Below, piece after piece: positions 1-10,200 of a stretch of 22,149 nucleotides of DNA. The notes beneath the pieces were generated by a model that saw only the letters and a list, made by a program, of their open reading frames with translations, ran no database searches and had not been told where the DNA came from. The stretch is from DATGHS01 sp035307785. GTDB taxonomy: Bacteria > Planctomycetota > Planctomycetia > Gemmatales > Gemmataceae. The stretch is taken from assembly GCA_035307785.1 (NCBI GenBank), contig DATGHS010000368.1:1-22149 (forward strand), given 5' to 3'. The position numbers and the translations under genes were made by a program. Numbering within the stretch: the stretch's first letter is position 1; every line of letters begins with the position of its first letter.

Positions 1-645
1 TTTTCCGCTCAGAGCCATCAGCGGGCAGCGGCGGCCTGGGAAGGCGGTGCTTTCGCCGACGAAGTTGTGCCGGTAACGGTGGGGAGCGGCCCGAAGGCGC
101 GCACCGTTTCTCGTGACGAAGGCATGCGGCCGGAAACAACGACCGCGGCACTGGCGAAACTCAAACCGGCCTTTCGAGCCGATGGCTGCGTGACGGCGGG
201 CAACTCCTCGCAGCTAAGCGATGGCGCTGCTGCGGTAGTCGTCGCTTCCGAATCGGCGGCCGCGAAACTGGGTCGCAAGCCGCTGGCGAAGATCATCTCC
301 TACGCCACCAGCGGCGTCGCCCCGAAGGATATTTTTATCGCCCCGGTGACCGCGGTACGAATGGCGCTGGAGAAAGCACGGCTAAAGATTTCGGATATCG
401 ATCTCTTCGAATTGAATGAGGCCTTCGCGGCCCAATCGCTGGCGTGCAATCGCGGTCTGAGTCTCGAGGAAAGCCGGGTGAATGTTCACGGTGGGGCCGT
501 GGCGCTCGGCCATCCCATCGGCGCTTCCGGCACCCGCGTGCTGGTGACATTGATTTACGCCTTGAAACAACGGCGAGCGAAACGTGGCGTCGCCGCATTG
601 TGTCTCGGCGGCGGCAATGCGGTCGCGATGGTGATTGAAGTTTAG
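1..645 (+). CDS. Thiolase (acetyl-CoA acetyltransferase family), C-terminal part
   Basis: This is the 3' part of a thiolase; the reading frame is open from base 1, so the start lies upstream of the window. Thiolases condense or cleave acyl-CoA thioesters in fatty-acid, polyhydroxyalkanoate or ketone-body metabolism in the cytoplasm. The visible ~214 residues contain the family's C-terminal hallmarks in order: SQLSDGAAAVVV, NEAFAAQ, then HGGAVALGHPIGASG with the catalytic histidine encoded at 511-513, and LCLGGGNAVAMVIE with the catalytic cysteine at 601-603. The nucleophilic cysteine of the N-terminal domain is outside the window. The NEAFAAQ and GHPIGASG signatures fit the acetyl-CoA C-acetyltransferase branch, but degradative and biosynthetic thiolases cannot be separated from this half. 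The next gene starts about 70 bases downstream and is functionally unrelated. Confidence 0.95.
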   Translation, partial: FSAQSHQRAAAAWEGGAFADEVVPVTVGSGPKARTVSRDEGMRPETTTAALAKLKPAFRADGCVTAGNSSQLSDGAAAVVVASESAAAKLGRKPLAKIISYATSGVAPKDIFIAPVTAVRMALEKARLKISDIDLFELNEAFAAQSLACNRGLSLEESRVNVHGGAVALGHPIGASGTRVLVTLIYALKQRRAKRGVAALCLGGGNAVAMVIEV

Positions 646-714
646 AAGCCGCAGCGCAAGCAAGGGACTGGACAGCAGATGACTTCAATCGGAGAATGAT
701 TATCTCCCGCCTTT

Positions 715-2304
715 GTGAGAATCTACATGCTTTCCGTTCCCGCCGCGCTCGGCCTCGCCTTGGTACTTTCGGCCCCGCCAGCCGAGGCCAAAGAAAAACC
801 GCCCGAATCGAAAATGCCGCTTACCGGCCTGGCACGCTCCAAGCTCATTCCGAATCTGTGCGTGTATCGCTATCGCGTGAGCACGCCGTCGGCGGAATGC
901 CAGGCGTTCATCGATCAGGGGCTTGGCTACTTCTACTCGTATGTCTGGATGGAGGCCGCTCGCTCATTTGAGACGGCCACGCTGCTAGACCACGATTGCC
1001 CGATGGCCTGGTGGTGCCTGTCGCGGGCGATGGAGAAGTGGGGCAAGGGCGACCAGATGGCGGCACTCAAGACGGCGAAGGAGCTTCTGCCGAAGGCCGA
1101 TCATCGCGAGCACATGCTTATCACGGCTCGATTGCAAGAGAAAGGTCTGCTCGAAGGCGTGGGGCCGGACGCACGCAAATCATCGGCGCAAAAGACCATC
1201 GACGAGTTGCTCGTGCTATACGACGACGATCAGGAAGCGTGGTATTACCGAGCGCAGCTGAGCGATAGCCCAGCCGCGATTCCCTACTACAAGGCCCTGT
1301 TGCGAATCAATCCGCTGCACCCCGGCGCGAATCACGAACTCGTGCACTATTACGAAAACATCCGCCGGCCAGCGTTGGGCTGGCCCTATGCCGAAAAGTA
1401 CATCGAATCTTCGCCGGGCATTCCCCATCCGTTCCACATGCAGGCGCATTTAGCTACGCGGCTAGGTCGCTGGGACAAGACCTGCGACCGCTCGGCCCGG
1501 GCCATCGAGTTGGAGCGCGCTTATCACAAGGAGATGAACGTCAAGCCTTCGGAGGATTTTCAGTTTTCGCATCATCTGGAAATCCTGACGATTTCGCTGG
1601 TTCACGATGGGCGGTACGCCGAGGCGCGGAAAATCAAAGAGGAAGCGCAGAAGGCAAACTATTCGCATTGGCTGCCGTGGTTCCGCCTGCACGTGGGCGA
1701 GCGCAACTGGGACGAAGCGCTAAAAGTCGTCGAGCATTATCGCAAGCCGGAAAAGACCACTGCAGCTTATTTGGCTGCACTAGTCTATTTGAAGCAGGGC
1801 GATCTTTCCCGCGCAACAGCGGAAGTCGATGTCCTGCGGCAAGCGGCACGCGACAAACGGAATGACAAGCTTTTCCAGGATCGTTTGAACGAGGCGCAGG
1901 GCCTGCTGCTTTGCAAACAAGGTGCAGCCGATGAAGGGCTGAAGCTGCTTCAGCGCGTCGTGTTGCGAACCAAAGACGACTTTGGCCATCATGCCTGGGG
2001 CAATGGCGCATACTTTATGGAAGTTTGGGGCACCGCCGCGCTGGAATGCGGGAAGTTGCCTGTGGCCGAGGAAGCATTTCTCGAAGCGCTGGCCCACGAT
2101 CCCGGCAGTGTGCGGGCCGCCCTGGGGTTGCAAGCGCTTTGCCAGAAAGAGGGCCGCACGGATGAGGCTGAACGCTACGGCAAGCTGGCGCAGAAATTCT
2201 GGCGGAAAGCCGACGTGGACCAGTTCCTGAGCCTGAAAGACGAATATCGAAAGATGATTGTGGAAATGCCGCAAGTGGGCGCAAGCAGCGGAGGAGAACG
2301 GTGA
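715..2304 (+). CDS. Secreted tetratricopeptide-repeat protein
   Basis: The 529-residue product begins with a signal peptide: a hydrophobic run of about 20 residues ending near APPAEA, then a charged Lys/Glu/Pro stretch. The mature part is alpha-helical with TPR-like repeats, including AFIDQGLGYFYSYVWMEAAR followed by a Trp-rich helix near residues 65-110, pairs around residues 155-235, and clear repeats near residues 340-500. The central NHELVHYYE and GIPHPFHMQAHLATRLGRW segments resemble a family of bacterial TPR proteins with conserved His residues in this position. I know no assigned enzymatic role; TPRs usually mediate protein contacts. The GTG at 715 gives an N-region with an arginine. 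An ATG at 727 with GAGA six bases upstream is an equally possible start. Its stop overlaps the start of the next secreted gene, so the two are co-translated. Confidence 0.85.
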   Translation: MRIYMLSVPAALGLALVLSAPPAEAKEKPPESKMPLTGLARSKLIPNLCVYRYRVSTPSAECQAFIDQGLGYFYSYVWMEAARSFETATLLDHDCPMAWWCLSRAMEKWGKGDQMAALKTAKELLPKADHREHMLITARLQEKGLLEGVGPDARKSSAQKTIDELLVLYDDDQEAWYYRAQLSDSPAAIPYYKALLRINPLHPGANHELVHYYENIRRPALGWPYAEKYIESSPGIPHPFHMQAHLATRLGRWDKTCDRSARAIELERAYHKEMNVKPSEDFQFSHHLEILTISLVHDGRYAEARKIKEEAQKANYSHWLPWFRLHVGERNWDEALKVVEHYRKPEKTTAAYLAALVYLKQGDLSRATAEVDVLRQAARDKRNDKLFQDRLNEAQGLLLCKQGAADEGLKLLQRVVLRTKDDFGHHAWGNGAYFMEVWGTAALECGKLPVAEEAFLEALAHDPGSVRAALGLQALCQKEGRTDEAERYGKLAQKFWRKADVDQFLSLKDEYRKMIVEMPQVGASSGGER

Positions 2305-2867
2305 ACCGTGTAGTCGTTTACGTTTTTTGCGGCGTATTTGTCCTTTCTGAATTAGCTGTGGCTCGCGCGCAAGAGCTTTGCGTCTCCGGCTTGGCGCCGG
2401 GCCAAAAGCCCGGCCCCTATTCCTTCGTGGTCTCAACGGGCAAAGAGCGTGGCCAAAGCACGTGCTTCATCTGCCAGACTGAAGACAAGCCTGCCGTCAT
2501 CATCTTCGCGCGCAAGCCTTCTGATGATCTTGGCAAGCTAGCCGCAGACTTGGACAAAGCGGTGGCCGATCCAAAAAATGTTCCGCTGCGGGGCTGGGTT
2601 ACGTTCATAAGCGACAATCAACCGAAGATGGACCCGCAAGTGGTGCAGTGGGGCCAGAAGCACGCCATCCGGAATCTGCCGCTCGGAGTGTTTGAAGACA
2701 ACGACGGCCCGCCGAGCTACCGGCTAAACAAAGATGCCGAGGTGACGATTCTCTTATTCGTGAAACAGAAGGTCGTTGCGAATTTCGCGTTTCGGGCCGG
2801 AGAATTGAATGATACAGCTCGTGCCGATGTTCTGAAGGCGGTACCCAAAATTCTGGAAAAGAAATAG
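2301..2867 (+). CDS. Secreted thioredoxin-like CxxC protein
   Basis: This 188-residue protein is exported: the N-terminus is a signal peptide with likely cleavage after ARA at residue 23. The mature part carries the redox-type motif CFIC (Cys55, Cys58) after a Gly/Lys-rich loop, then alternating strands and helices of thioredoxin-fold character (AVIIFARKPSDDLGKLAADL; VPLRGWVTFISDN; EVTILLFVKQKVVANFAFR). It resembles a small secreted planctomycete family annotated as thioredoxin-like. I infer a periplasmic or envelope thiol-disulfide or peroxide-related role, not a proven one. The start is a GTG four to nine bases after a strong GAGGAG site at 2291-2296, and it overlaps the stop of the TPR gene as GTGA. 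This points to translational coupling and a shared function. The gene ends facing the minus-strand prolyl isomerase gene. Confidence 0.85.
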   Translation: MNRVVVYVFCGVFVLSELAVARAQELCVSGLAPGQKPGPYSFVVSTGKERGQSTCFICQTEDKPAVIIFARKPSDDLGKLAADLDKAVADPKNVPLRGWVTFISDNQPKMDPQVVQWGQKHAIRNLPLGVFEDNDGPPSYRLNKDAEVTILLFVKQKVVANFAFRAGELNDTARADVLKAVPKILEKK

Positions 2868-2900
2868 CGCCGGCGAAGCCGCAAGCGGCAAATCAAAAAC

Positions 2901-2933
2901 GCCCCCGTGCGCCTGCGAGAAGCGCACGAGGGC
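2901..2933 (-). terminator. Rho-independent terminator for the minus-strand operon
   Basis: An inverted repeat of 12-base arms (2901-2912 and 2922-2933, one mismatch) encloses a 9-base loop. Read on the minus strand, the stem is followed at once by GTTTTTGATTT, the U-rich tail expected of an intrinsic terminator. It lies 19 bases past the stop of the prolyl isomerase gene. On the plus strand the hairpin follows the thioredoxin-like gene but has a C-rich, not T-rich, tail, so it serves that strand poorly. A small perfect GCCGCAAGCGGC hairpin (2878-2889) lies next to it. Confidence 0.75.
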
Positions 2934-2951
2934 TTCCCCCCTCTCCCCTCA

Positions 2952-4076
2952 TCATTGCTTGCCGGGCGGCGCGGGCATGGCCGGCGGAGCGGCATTGCCC
3001 GGAACCGGGGCCAGCCCCTTTTCAGGAGCCTGCATCAGCTTCAATTCTTCTTCCACGGCTTTGATGACGTCCTGATCACTCGTGCCGTGCTGAAGAACAA
3101 TATTTGGTTTTGCCTCTTCGCTCAACTTCGCGAACAGCGGCGGAATCGCTTTCTCCAGCTTCTTGTCGAAGACAGCCTGGTAAAACTTTTTGTATTCGGT
3201 CTTGTACTTCTGTTCGCGCTCAGCGTCGTCCTTGTAGAGCGCGGGGATCTTGCGTTCGCAACGGAGAACGGCTGTACCCTGATTCGGGATTACGAACAGT
3301 TCACTTACTTCTTTCGGCTTGAGTTTGAAAGCGATCTTTTCGACCAAGTCATTATCCGCCGAAAAGTGGCCGATGGGCGAAATCCGGCCACCGTTTGCCG
3401 CCAACGCGGGGATTGCCTGATTGCGAGCCGCAGAATCAAATTCCCCCTCGCTTTTGCGGAGCGCATCGTACATCTGGTACGCAATTTTTTCCTGGCCGGC
3501 CGGCCAAACGATGATCCGGCATTCCACCTTCTCACCGTACTGCGACTCGAATACCTTTTTCATCTCTTCTTCGTTAACCTTGATCTCCTGCTCGCAGAGC
3601 TTTTTCAAGAGCAAGCGCGGTTTGATCACGTCTTCTTGCCACTCGTAAAGCGTCTTGTTGTATTGCTTCAGGAATTGTTTGACGAACGTGGCGCGATCGA
3701 CATTGAGTTGCTTCAAATCTTCTTCAATAGCGGCCTGCACTTCTTGAGGTGAGACCTTGACGCCGTGCTTGGCACAGGCATGATCGATGATCTTGCGGTT
3801 CACCAGTAATTGGACGGCACTGGTGCCGTGCCGGGCGATCAGGAATTCGCCCAGTTCCTCGCGCGTCACCGGGATGTTGTCATAGATATAGGCGACCACG
3901 CGCTTGGAGTAATCGGATTGGCCCGGACCGGAAACCGGGGTGACTTGCGGCGTTTGGGCAGACACCTCGCCGGTGCGGGCCGACCAGACGCCGAGGCCGA
4001 AGCCGACCAGGCCCATGGCGGCCAGTGCCAGCGTGGCCGACCAGCGGGTGCCCGCCTTGAAGTTGATACCGAACAT
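2952..4076 (-). CDS. Membrane-anchored parvulin-like peptidyl-prolyl isomerase / SurA-type chaperone
   Basis: The 374-residue product has one N-terminal hydrophobic segment (about residues 13-31), then a helical SurA/PrsA-like region (about 58-175) that includes IPVTREELGEFL and LLVNRKIIDHACAKHGVKV. A parvulin-type rotamase domain follows (about 180-278), recognisable from NGGRISPIGHFS, then FKLKPKEVSELF and the final strand before CERK. The tail is Lys/Glu-rich and ends in Ala/Pro. Such proteins help exported proteins fold by isomerising Xaa-Pro bonds. I chose the ATG at 4076 because a strong GGAGGGG site lies just upstream and the hydrophobic segment follows directly; the longer reading frame back to 4145 lacks this. 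A weak TTGTTT-17-TATATG pair at 4145-4117 might give it its own promoter. It lies 155 bases after the 2118-residue giant and is probably in the same transcription unit. Confidence 0.85.
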   Translation of the reverse strand: MFGINFKAGTRWSATLALAAMGLVGFGLGVWSARTGEVSAQTPQVTPVSGPGQSDYSKRVVAYIYDNIPVTREELGEFLIARHGTSAVQLLVNRKIIDHACAKHGVKVSPQEVQAAIEEDLKQLNVDRATFVKQFLKQYNKTLYEWQEDVIKPRLLLKKLCEQEIKVNEEEMKKVFESQYGEKVECRIIVWPAGQEKIAYQMYDALRKSEGEFDSAARNQAIPALAANGGRISPIGHFSADNDLVEKIAFKLKPKEVSELFVIPNQGTAVLRCERKIPALYKDDAEREQKYKTEYKKFYQAVFDKKLEKAIPPLFAKLSEEAKPNIVLQHGTSDQDVIKAVEEELKLMQAPEKGLAPVPGNAAPPAMPAPPGKQ

Positions 4077-4231
4077 ATACTTATCCCCTCCGTGGGTTTC
4101 GTGATCACGCGGCGGGCATATAGCGGGATTATGAAGCCGAAACAAGCCGAAGTGTGCGCGGCCGGAACAGGGAATCCAAAGTCAAAAATCGTGGGATAGA
4201 CTTCGGAATTGGCGTCAAATGGCCCGACTCG

Positions 4232-7200
4232 TTAACTCTTGACGGCTGGGGTCTCTGACTTCCGGCCGGGGTTCCACAATCCCAGTAGCAAGAAAAGCCC
4301 GACGATTCCGGTAGCAACCCACCTGACCACCGAAGACGGAGCCTGGGAAACCACGCGAACTTGAACCAGCGATTTCTGATTCCCTTGCCAGCAATAGGGT
4401 TCGCCCGCACTGAAGACCGCGGCATATGGAAGATCCTTTCGGTGGAACCTGGCTCCGGGCGCCGAATCGGAAAGTTGACTGCGAAGTTGTTGGAACCATT
4501 CGGCCAATTGCTGCCCGTTCGGTCCCGTTTCGTTCGCAAACTTGCCCGAAGAGCTGTTCAGGTCTTGCTCGGCGGAAGCGAGAAGTCGTTGTACGTCATC
4601 CTGTAACCACTGCAGCGAAGTCGCCGATCCGTGCGCAGAAGGCGATCGCAGCATCACCAGCTCCGCTTCTGCCACTCGCAAATCTGCGGCAAGCGGGCTG
4701 ATGCGCGGGGGGCCACCACGCGTGATTAATTCGGTACCTTCCGGACGACGAATCGTCCAAGCCACCGGAGTCACTGAAATCGGCTGCCCGGCAAATTGCA
4801 GGGTTGGCAGTTCAAAGCGTGGCTCGGCTTCCGCAAGGGATGAACCGGTATTCCAAACGAGCCGCAGAAGATGCAATCCCGGTTTTGCGGTCCACCGGAG
4901 CGTTTGACCGGTCGCAGCGAGTTCTCGCCCATCGAACCACGCCGACAACAGTTGAGAGCTGCCAGGCAGCGTAATCGCCCATTCTGCTTGAGTCTGCTGG
5001 ACGATCCAGAATCGACCTTCTTGCAACCAAGCTCCGGCGGGTTCAACGGCCGCTTGCGCCTCGGCCAGGACCTGGGGCCTGCCCACGGTGCTTGGCGCCG
5101 GTTGCACACGCAAGCGCCAATCTTCCTGCGTTACTCTCCAAATTTGGGACGAGGACTTGTCACGGTTCGAAAGAATTTCGGGCAATTCAGCTGACTGGCA
5201 CGGCGACAGTCCGGACAACGCCCATGGCTCCAAATCGCGGCGCGAAACCGCAATCCAATTCCGTACGTCGGCCGGCCGAGCGTGCAACGCCCGAATCGAA
5301 AGCGCCGGAACGGCAAAATCATCAGTCGCATTGATTGTCCGGCGGCCAAACACTCGGATGAGGTGCCGGCCAGGCAACAGGTCCAATGTCCAGGCCGTTA
5401 CGCCGACATCGGTGCGCGTTTCCCGCAGCCGGCAACCGGCCGGTAATTCCAGTTGCGGATTCCAGCCCAATGAGCGCCGAATCTCCAGCACAACGGATTG
5501 TGGCCCATTTGATTTGACTGCTGCCGGGATTGTCATGTCGATCCAGGACTGAAACTGAAATTGCCGACCGATTGTATCAACCGAAGTTAGAATATTTGCG
5601 TCCGCAGTACCGGCAGCGAGAAGCTGGCGAAAGACGGCCCGAGGGTCCACCGCACTGACAAAACCGGTCCACCGGTAGCCAGGCAAATCGGCATCCGGCG
5701 CGGGCAGGAATCCATGCATCTCTTCCGGGATCAACCGCCATCCATTACGCGTCTTGACCTGCACCGTTGTCGTTTGCTCGGCCAAACCATGCAGGCGCAA
5801 ACTGGGCAGTGCGAACGGTGTTTTTTCCTGTTCTGCTTCGTGGGAAGGCCGCGGCAGCCACCCGGTAAGTTGGACCACTATTCCCTGTTCGGTCAGCATC
5901 TGGTCCGCGAAATCGAGCCAGATCTGCAAACGGGAGCCGGTGCGCGACCAGGAACGCAGATTCGGCGCCCGAATCTCATCCACATGAATACCGGCGGGAA
6001 CTTCCCATTGCAACAACCCCGGCACCGGCACATCCGCCCAGCGTGCTGTTGCGGACAGCTCCGCACGGCCCGGACCCACCATCCAGTTCAAACGCTGCTC
6101 GCCATGGCCCTTGGCGGGCGGGGGCACCAGCGCCAGGCGTACGACTCCCTGCCGATCGCGTTCACGGGCGAAGGCCTGCGCGGGCCGCTGCGAGCGCGGC
6201 TCGGCTCGCAACGGCAGCCATGTCTTCAGCCAAAACGAATCTTCGGAGATCTTGCTCCAGCCAGGGCTTTCCATGAGATTCGCTTGCACGCCTTGCAAGC
6301 GGTAGGCCAGGAACGTCTGCCGGTCGAGCAGGCCGATCGCAATCGGCACCGGCAGCGCCGGGTGCCGCCCCAGCGCTTGCCGGCTCAGCAGTTCCAGGTG
6401 AAGTTGAACCTGGCCGCTCAGTGGGAACGGCAATTCCAGATGCAGCCGTCGCTTTGATCCCTGAATATCCCAACGCCAATCTTTCAGCCCGGTTTGGCTT
6501 GGCGAGACGACGCGACTGTCCACCGCACGGACCGCCGCTTGAGCCACTTCCAGCTCCGCCGGCACGTCGATTTCGAAAGCGGACATCGACTGGCTGCCAA
6601 GCGTGTAACGGAACACGCTCTGCAATCGAGCCGTGGTTTCGGACAGATCCCAAAGATGAACCTCTTGCACGGAAACCGGAGCCGAGGTTGTGGGAGCGCC
6701 CGGCGCTTGCCAGAGCAAGTGGACGGTTTGCACACGGCCCAAGTCGGCTTCGAGTTTTGGCTCCGGTTGCATCTGCAACTGTTGCGCGCCCTTCCAGGAA
6801 AGAGCTTGCAAGCGCGTCACTCCTGCCGGGGCCGACACGGTCAACTTGGTGATCGGTAACTCCGGTATGCCAAAGCGCGCCTCGCACTCGCTGGTCCCGG
6901 TGACCGGAACCGCGAAGCGCAAGGTCAACAAATGCGAGCCGCTCCCGCTCACGTCAAAGGCCAGCCGGTCGGCGCCCGAAGAACGCGGCCAGGCATCCGT
7001 GCCATCCAGTAGCGCTTGCCGCAATTGAATGCCGCTCAGCGGCAACGTGACTACCGCTTTTTCCTGGCTCCAGGATTGAATCTGAAAATGCGCCTCAAAA
7101 TTCGCGACGTCGTCCCCGATGCGGCCGTCATAACGCGCTTCCAGCAGCATAGCGCCGCTCGGAATCAGGCGATGGCGCAGCGACTCGAGCTGGTCGATCA

Positions 7201-10200
7201 GCTCGGGTGGCGCCAGCACGGTGCGGGCCGCCGGTTTCTCGGGCGGCCCAGGCAAAACGTACACGGGTGTTGGCGCCGGGGGGGCCGAATCTCCCGCGAG
7301 GTTCCACGCGCACAGGATTATAAAACTGGAAACGATAACGCTGGATCGAGGCCGAACGGCCGATCCGCTTGCCGACCGGCGCGGACGGTACAGACTCCAG
7401 GCGCGAATAACGGCGACCAGAAGGATAAGCCCGCCCATCAGCAGCGGCCAGAGTGCCAGCCCCCACAAGCTGGAAGGCAGCCAGATCCACGCCCAGCCCG
7501 CCACGACCAGCGCGGCGATCAAAAGCGCACGCTTCCATTGCCAGCCATTCGTCCGGCTGGAGACCGCCAGCGCAGCCAGCAAGCCCGCCAGCAGCCAACC
7601 TGTCGCATGGACCAACAGCGGTCGGACGACCACCAGCGTCAAACGCTCGTGTCCTGGCCGGGCTTGCCAGACATTGCTCGGTGCCGCAAGCGGAGCGGGA
7701 AACGTCACTGCATTTTTGGCGAGCGGTTGCCAGTCGGAATCGCCATCGACTGGGACCAAGTCGTTTGGAAGGTCCCAGTACTGCTGGATATTAACTTCGA
7801 ACGGCAACGTGGGAATCGGCGCTTCCCATTTTGCTGACATGCGGTTGCCGTGGAAAGGTAGTTCAAATGCTATTTCACCCTGGTTTCGTGCCTGAAACGG
7901 CATCCAGGGAAGATGGATGCTGCCCGTTTCTGCCCTGGCAACCGAAACGTCGTGCCCGTTTACGCGGGCGGTAACCAGCCTGGCTCCTTCTGGAAGCAGC
8001 ACGGGCAAGCTGGTCTCTTCCCAGCCCGATACGACAAAAGAGAACGCGACCAACAAACGCTGGTCGGACCGTGGCTGGAGAAATAGAGCTGCTGGTTCCG
8101 AACGCACGATCGAGGCTTGCCGCTCTCCTGCGGACTGTAAGTGCAATGCGGCGGCGGCTGTTCGATACTCGAACTCGCGTTGCGGCCAGACCGCGGAAAA
8201 CGAGTTCGAAGTTCGCGAATAATCGGCTGGTAGTTCTTGCAATCCCGGCGGTGCAAATTCCCAACGCCGTCCGGGCGATGTTTGCACTCGCAAATGGCCT
8301 TCAAACGAGTCGGCTCCCGGCATCAGTAGCAGCGGCAAATCGACACTGTTGTCCGCCGGTCCGGTACTACTCAATTCCAATGTAACCGGTTCTTGCAATG
8401 GCCGATCGAAGACCAGACGCCACCATTGAGTTTGCCCAGTAGGAGGCGCTTGCACAGCTGCCATCCAATTCCAGACGGATGATGCGGCCAACGCGGGACA
8501 GTAATGCTGCACCTGGTTGATGGGAAGGGCCTCCCACAGTCGCACATCCGCCTGCTGACCCGTAACCTGAATTTGCCAATTGGCGGGAGGAGCCGTCGAG
8601 AAGACGATCAGGACCTCTTGAACCTTTCCGTTTCGTGGAATCAATTCCAATCGGTGCTCCAGACGCCATTGCGAGCCGACAACGGTCGCCTCGGAATGAC
8701 AGCGCGCCTGGAAGCGGCTGCGCCGCGTGCGCACTTGCAACGTGCCGTCGCGGTTATGGCCCTGGAAAGCGTAGTAGAAATCGGGCCGCGTTGAATCTCC
8801 ATTGGCCAATCGATCCGGGCTGTCCCAGGCCGCAAGGTTGGCATCCGTGATGGCCGAACCAATGAGCGTCGGATGCAGGCGGATGCCCAGGCGCTCATCC
8901 CGCTGGCGTGCGCCGAGAACGTGCAACTGCGGAAACGGGATCGATATCCCGGCTCCTTCGTTGGCCGAGTTCCAGCGCGGGGCCGGCGCACGAAAGCGCA
9001 AAGTGAAATGGAATGATCCGGCCTCATCGGCTTTTTCCGCGCGGGCGCTGATCGGGTGACGGAACTCCAGGTGCAACATGCTCTGTCCAGGCCCTGTTTT
9101 GGGTTGAAAACGGCTCCGCACACCGCTATCGGACGTAGCGATTTCAACTTGTTCCAGCTCCCAGACGCTGGGGAAAACAATCGGCAATTCATAGACCGAG
9201 CCCCGGCGGACCTGGCAAGCCAACTGCACGATTGCCGTCATGGCGTCCGGCTCAATTCGCCAATCCATGGTTTGCCGCAGATCGAAAACAGCATCGATGG
9301 CGCGCAGTTTTGTTTCCGGCCGGGCGGGTTGGTCTGGCCCAAGCCCACTTTCTTGCAAGGTGAGGACTTGGAATTGATCGCTCGCGGTCTGGACGTTGGC
9401 GAGACGGAATCGACCCGATTTCCAATCTTGAAGTTGCCAGACCGGATGAATACGGAGTTGCAGCGATTCGCCGCGCGCAATTCCTCCGACAACGCGCACG
9501 CCCGGGCTTGTCCAAGCCATGTCGGGCCCCGGCAACGTGCTCACGGTTCGGATTGTGGCTTTGCCGCCCATCAGCGGCTCACGCAGGCGAATCAGCAAAT
9601 GCGTGGTTCCCCCTGGCCCAGTTTGGGTATCCCAACCTTCGAGACTGGAAACCACCACATCGCGAGGTTTTAGACCGGCATCCAGATCGACCGTGAATTG
9701 GCGAATCCCACCGCTCGAAACGGTCAGATCGAGTTCAAAGTCCGATTCCACCTCATTGGCGAGAATGCGCTGGACCGCATTCGTGCCGTAGCGAACTAGG
9801 GGCCCCGGTTGGCCGGCTTCCACCGGGCGCAATACCAGAAAGGGCAACTGAACCTGCGCGCTCGTGGTGACGCCGCTGAGCGATACATGCCACAGGCTCC
9901 GATTCGCAGTTGTAGCCGGCAAGGGACCGGAAATTCGAATGCCATCGCCATCGGCGATCAGGGTATCGCCGGCCGGCAAATCCAGCTCGAGCCCCAGCAC
10001 GGGACTCGCCGGCATACGCAGATCGAAGCGCCAGCCCCCCGGTTGCGGAATGCCTCGCGCGGACCATTCCAGCGCCAACGCTTGTTCTCCCGGCTTTTCC
10101 ACCCACAGTTCGAGCGGTGCATTCGGCCGGTCATCCAGAAATCCCAGCCGTGCCGGCTGATTATTGGTCCAACGGGCTTTTCGCAGTGCGAGTTGGAGCG

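Noticed and set aside
2396..2414. A 7-bp GCCGGGC/GCCCGGC hairpin inside the thioredoxin-like gene
   Set aside because: It lies within the LAPGQKPGP segment that appears conserved at protein level, so it is explained by coding sequence and GC-rich codons.
1780..2436. A 218-residue minus-strand open frame across the TPR and thioredoxin-like genes
   Set aside because: It overlaps both real genes in antisense, has no ribosome site I could support and no protein features.
2907..3752. A 281-residue plus-strand open frame opposite the prolyl isomerase gene
   Set aside because: It is antisense to a gene with clear parvulin motifs and a strong ribosome site, and its own translation has no recognisable domain and low-complexity Leu/Phe runs from reversed codons.
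4117..4145. A TTGTTT-17-TATATG promoter-like pair before the prolyl isomerase gene
   Set aside because: Only three and four of six bases match the consensus, which is too weak to list as a feature, though spacing is right.
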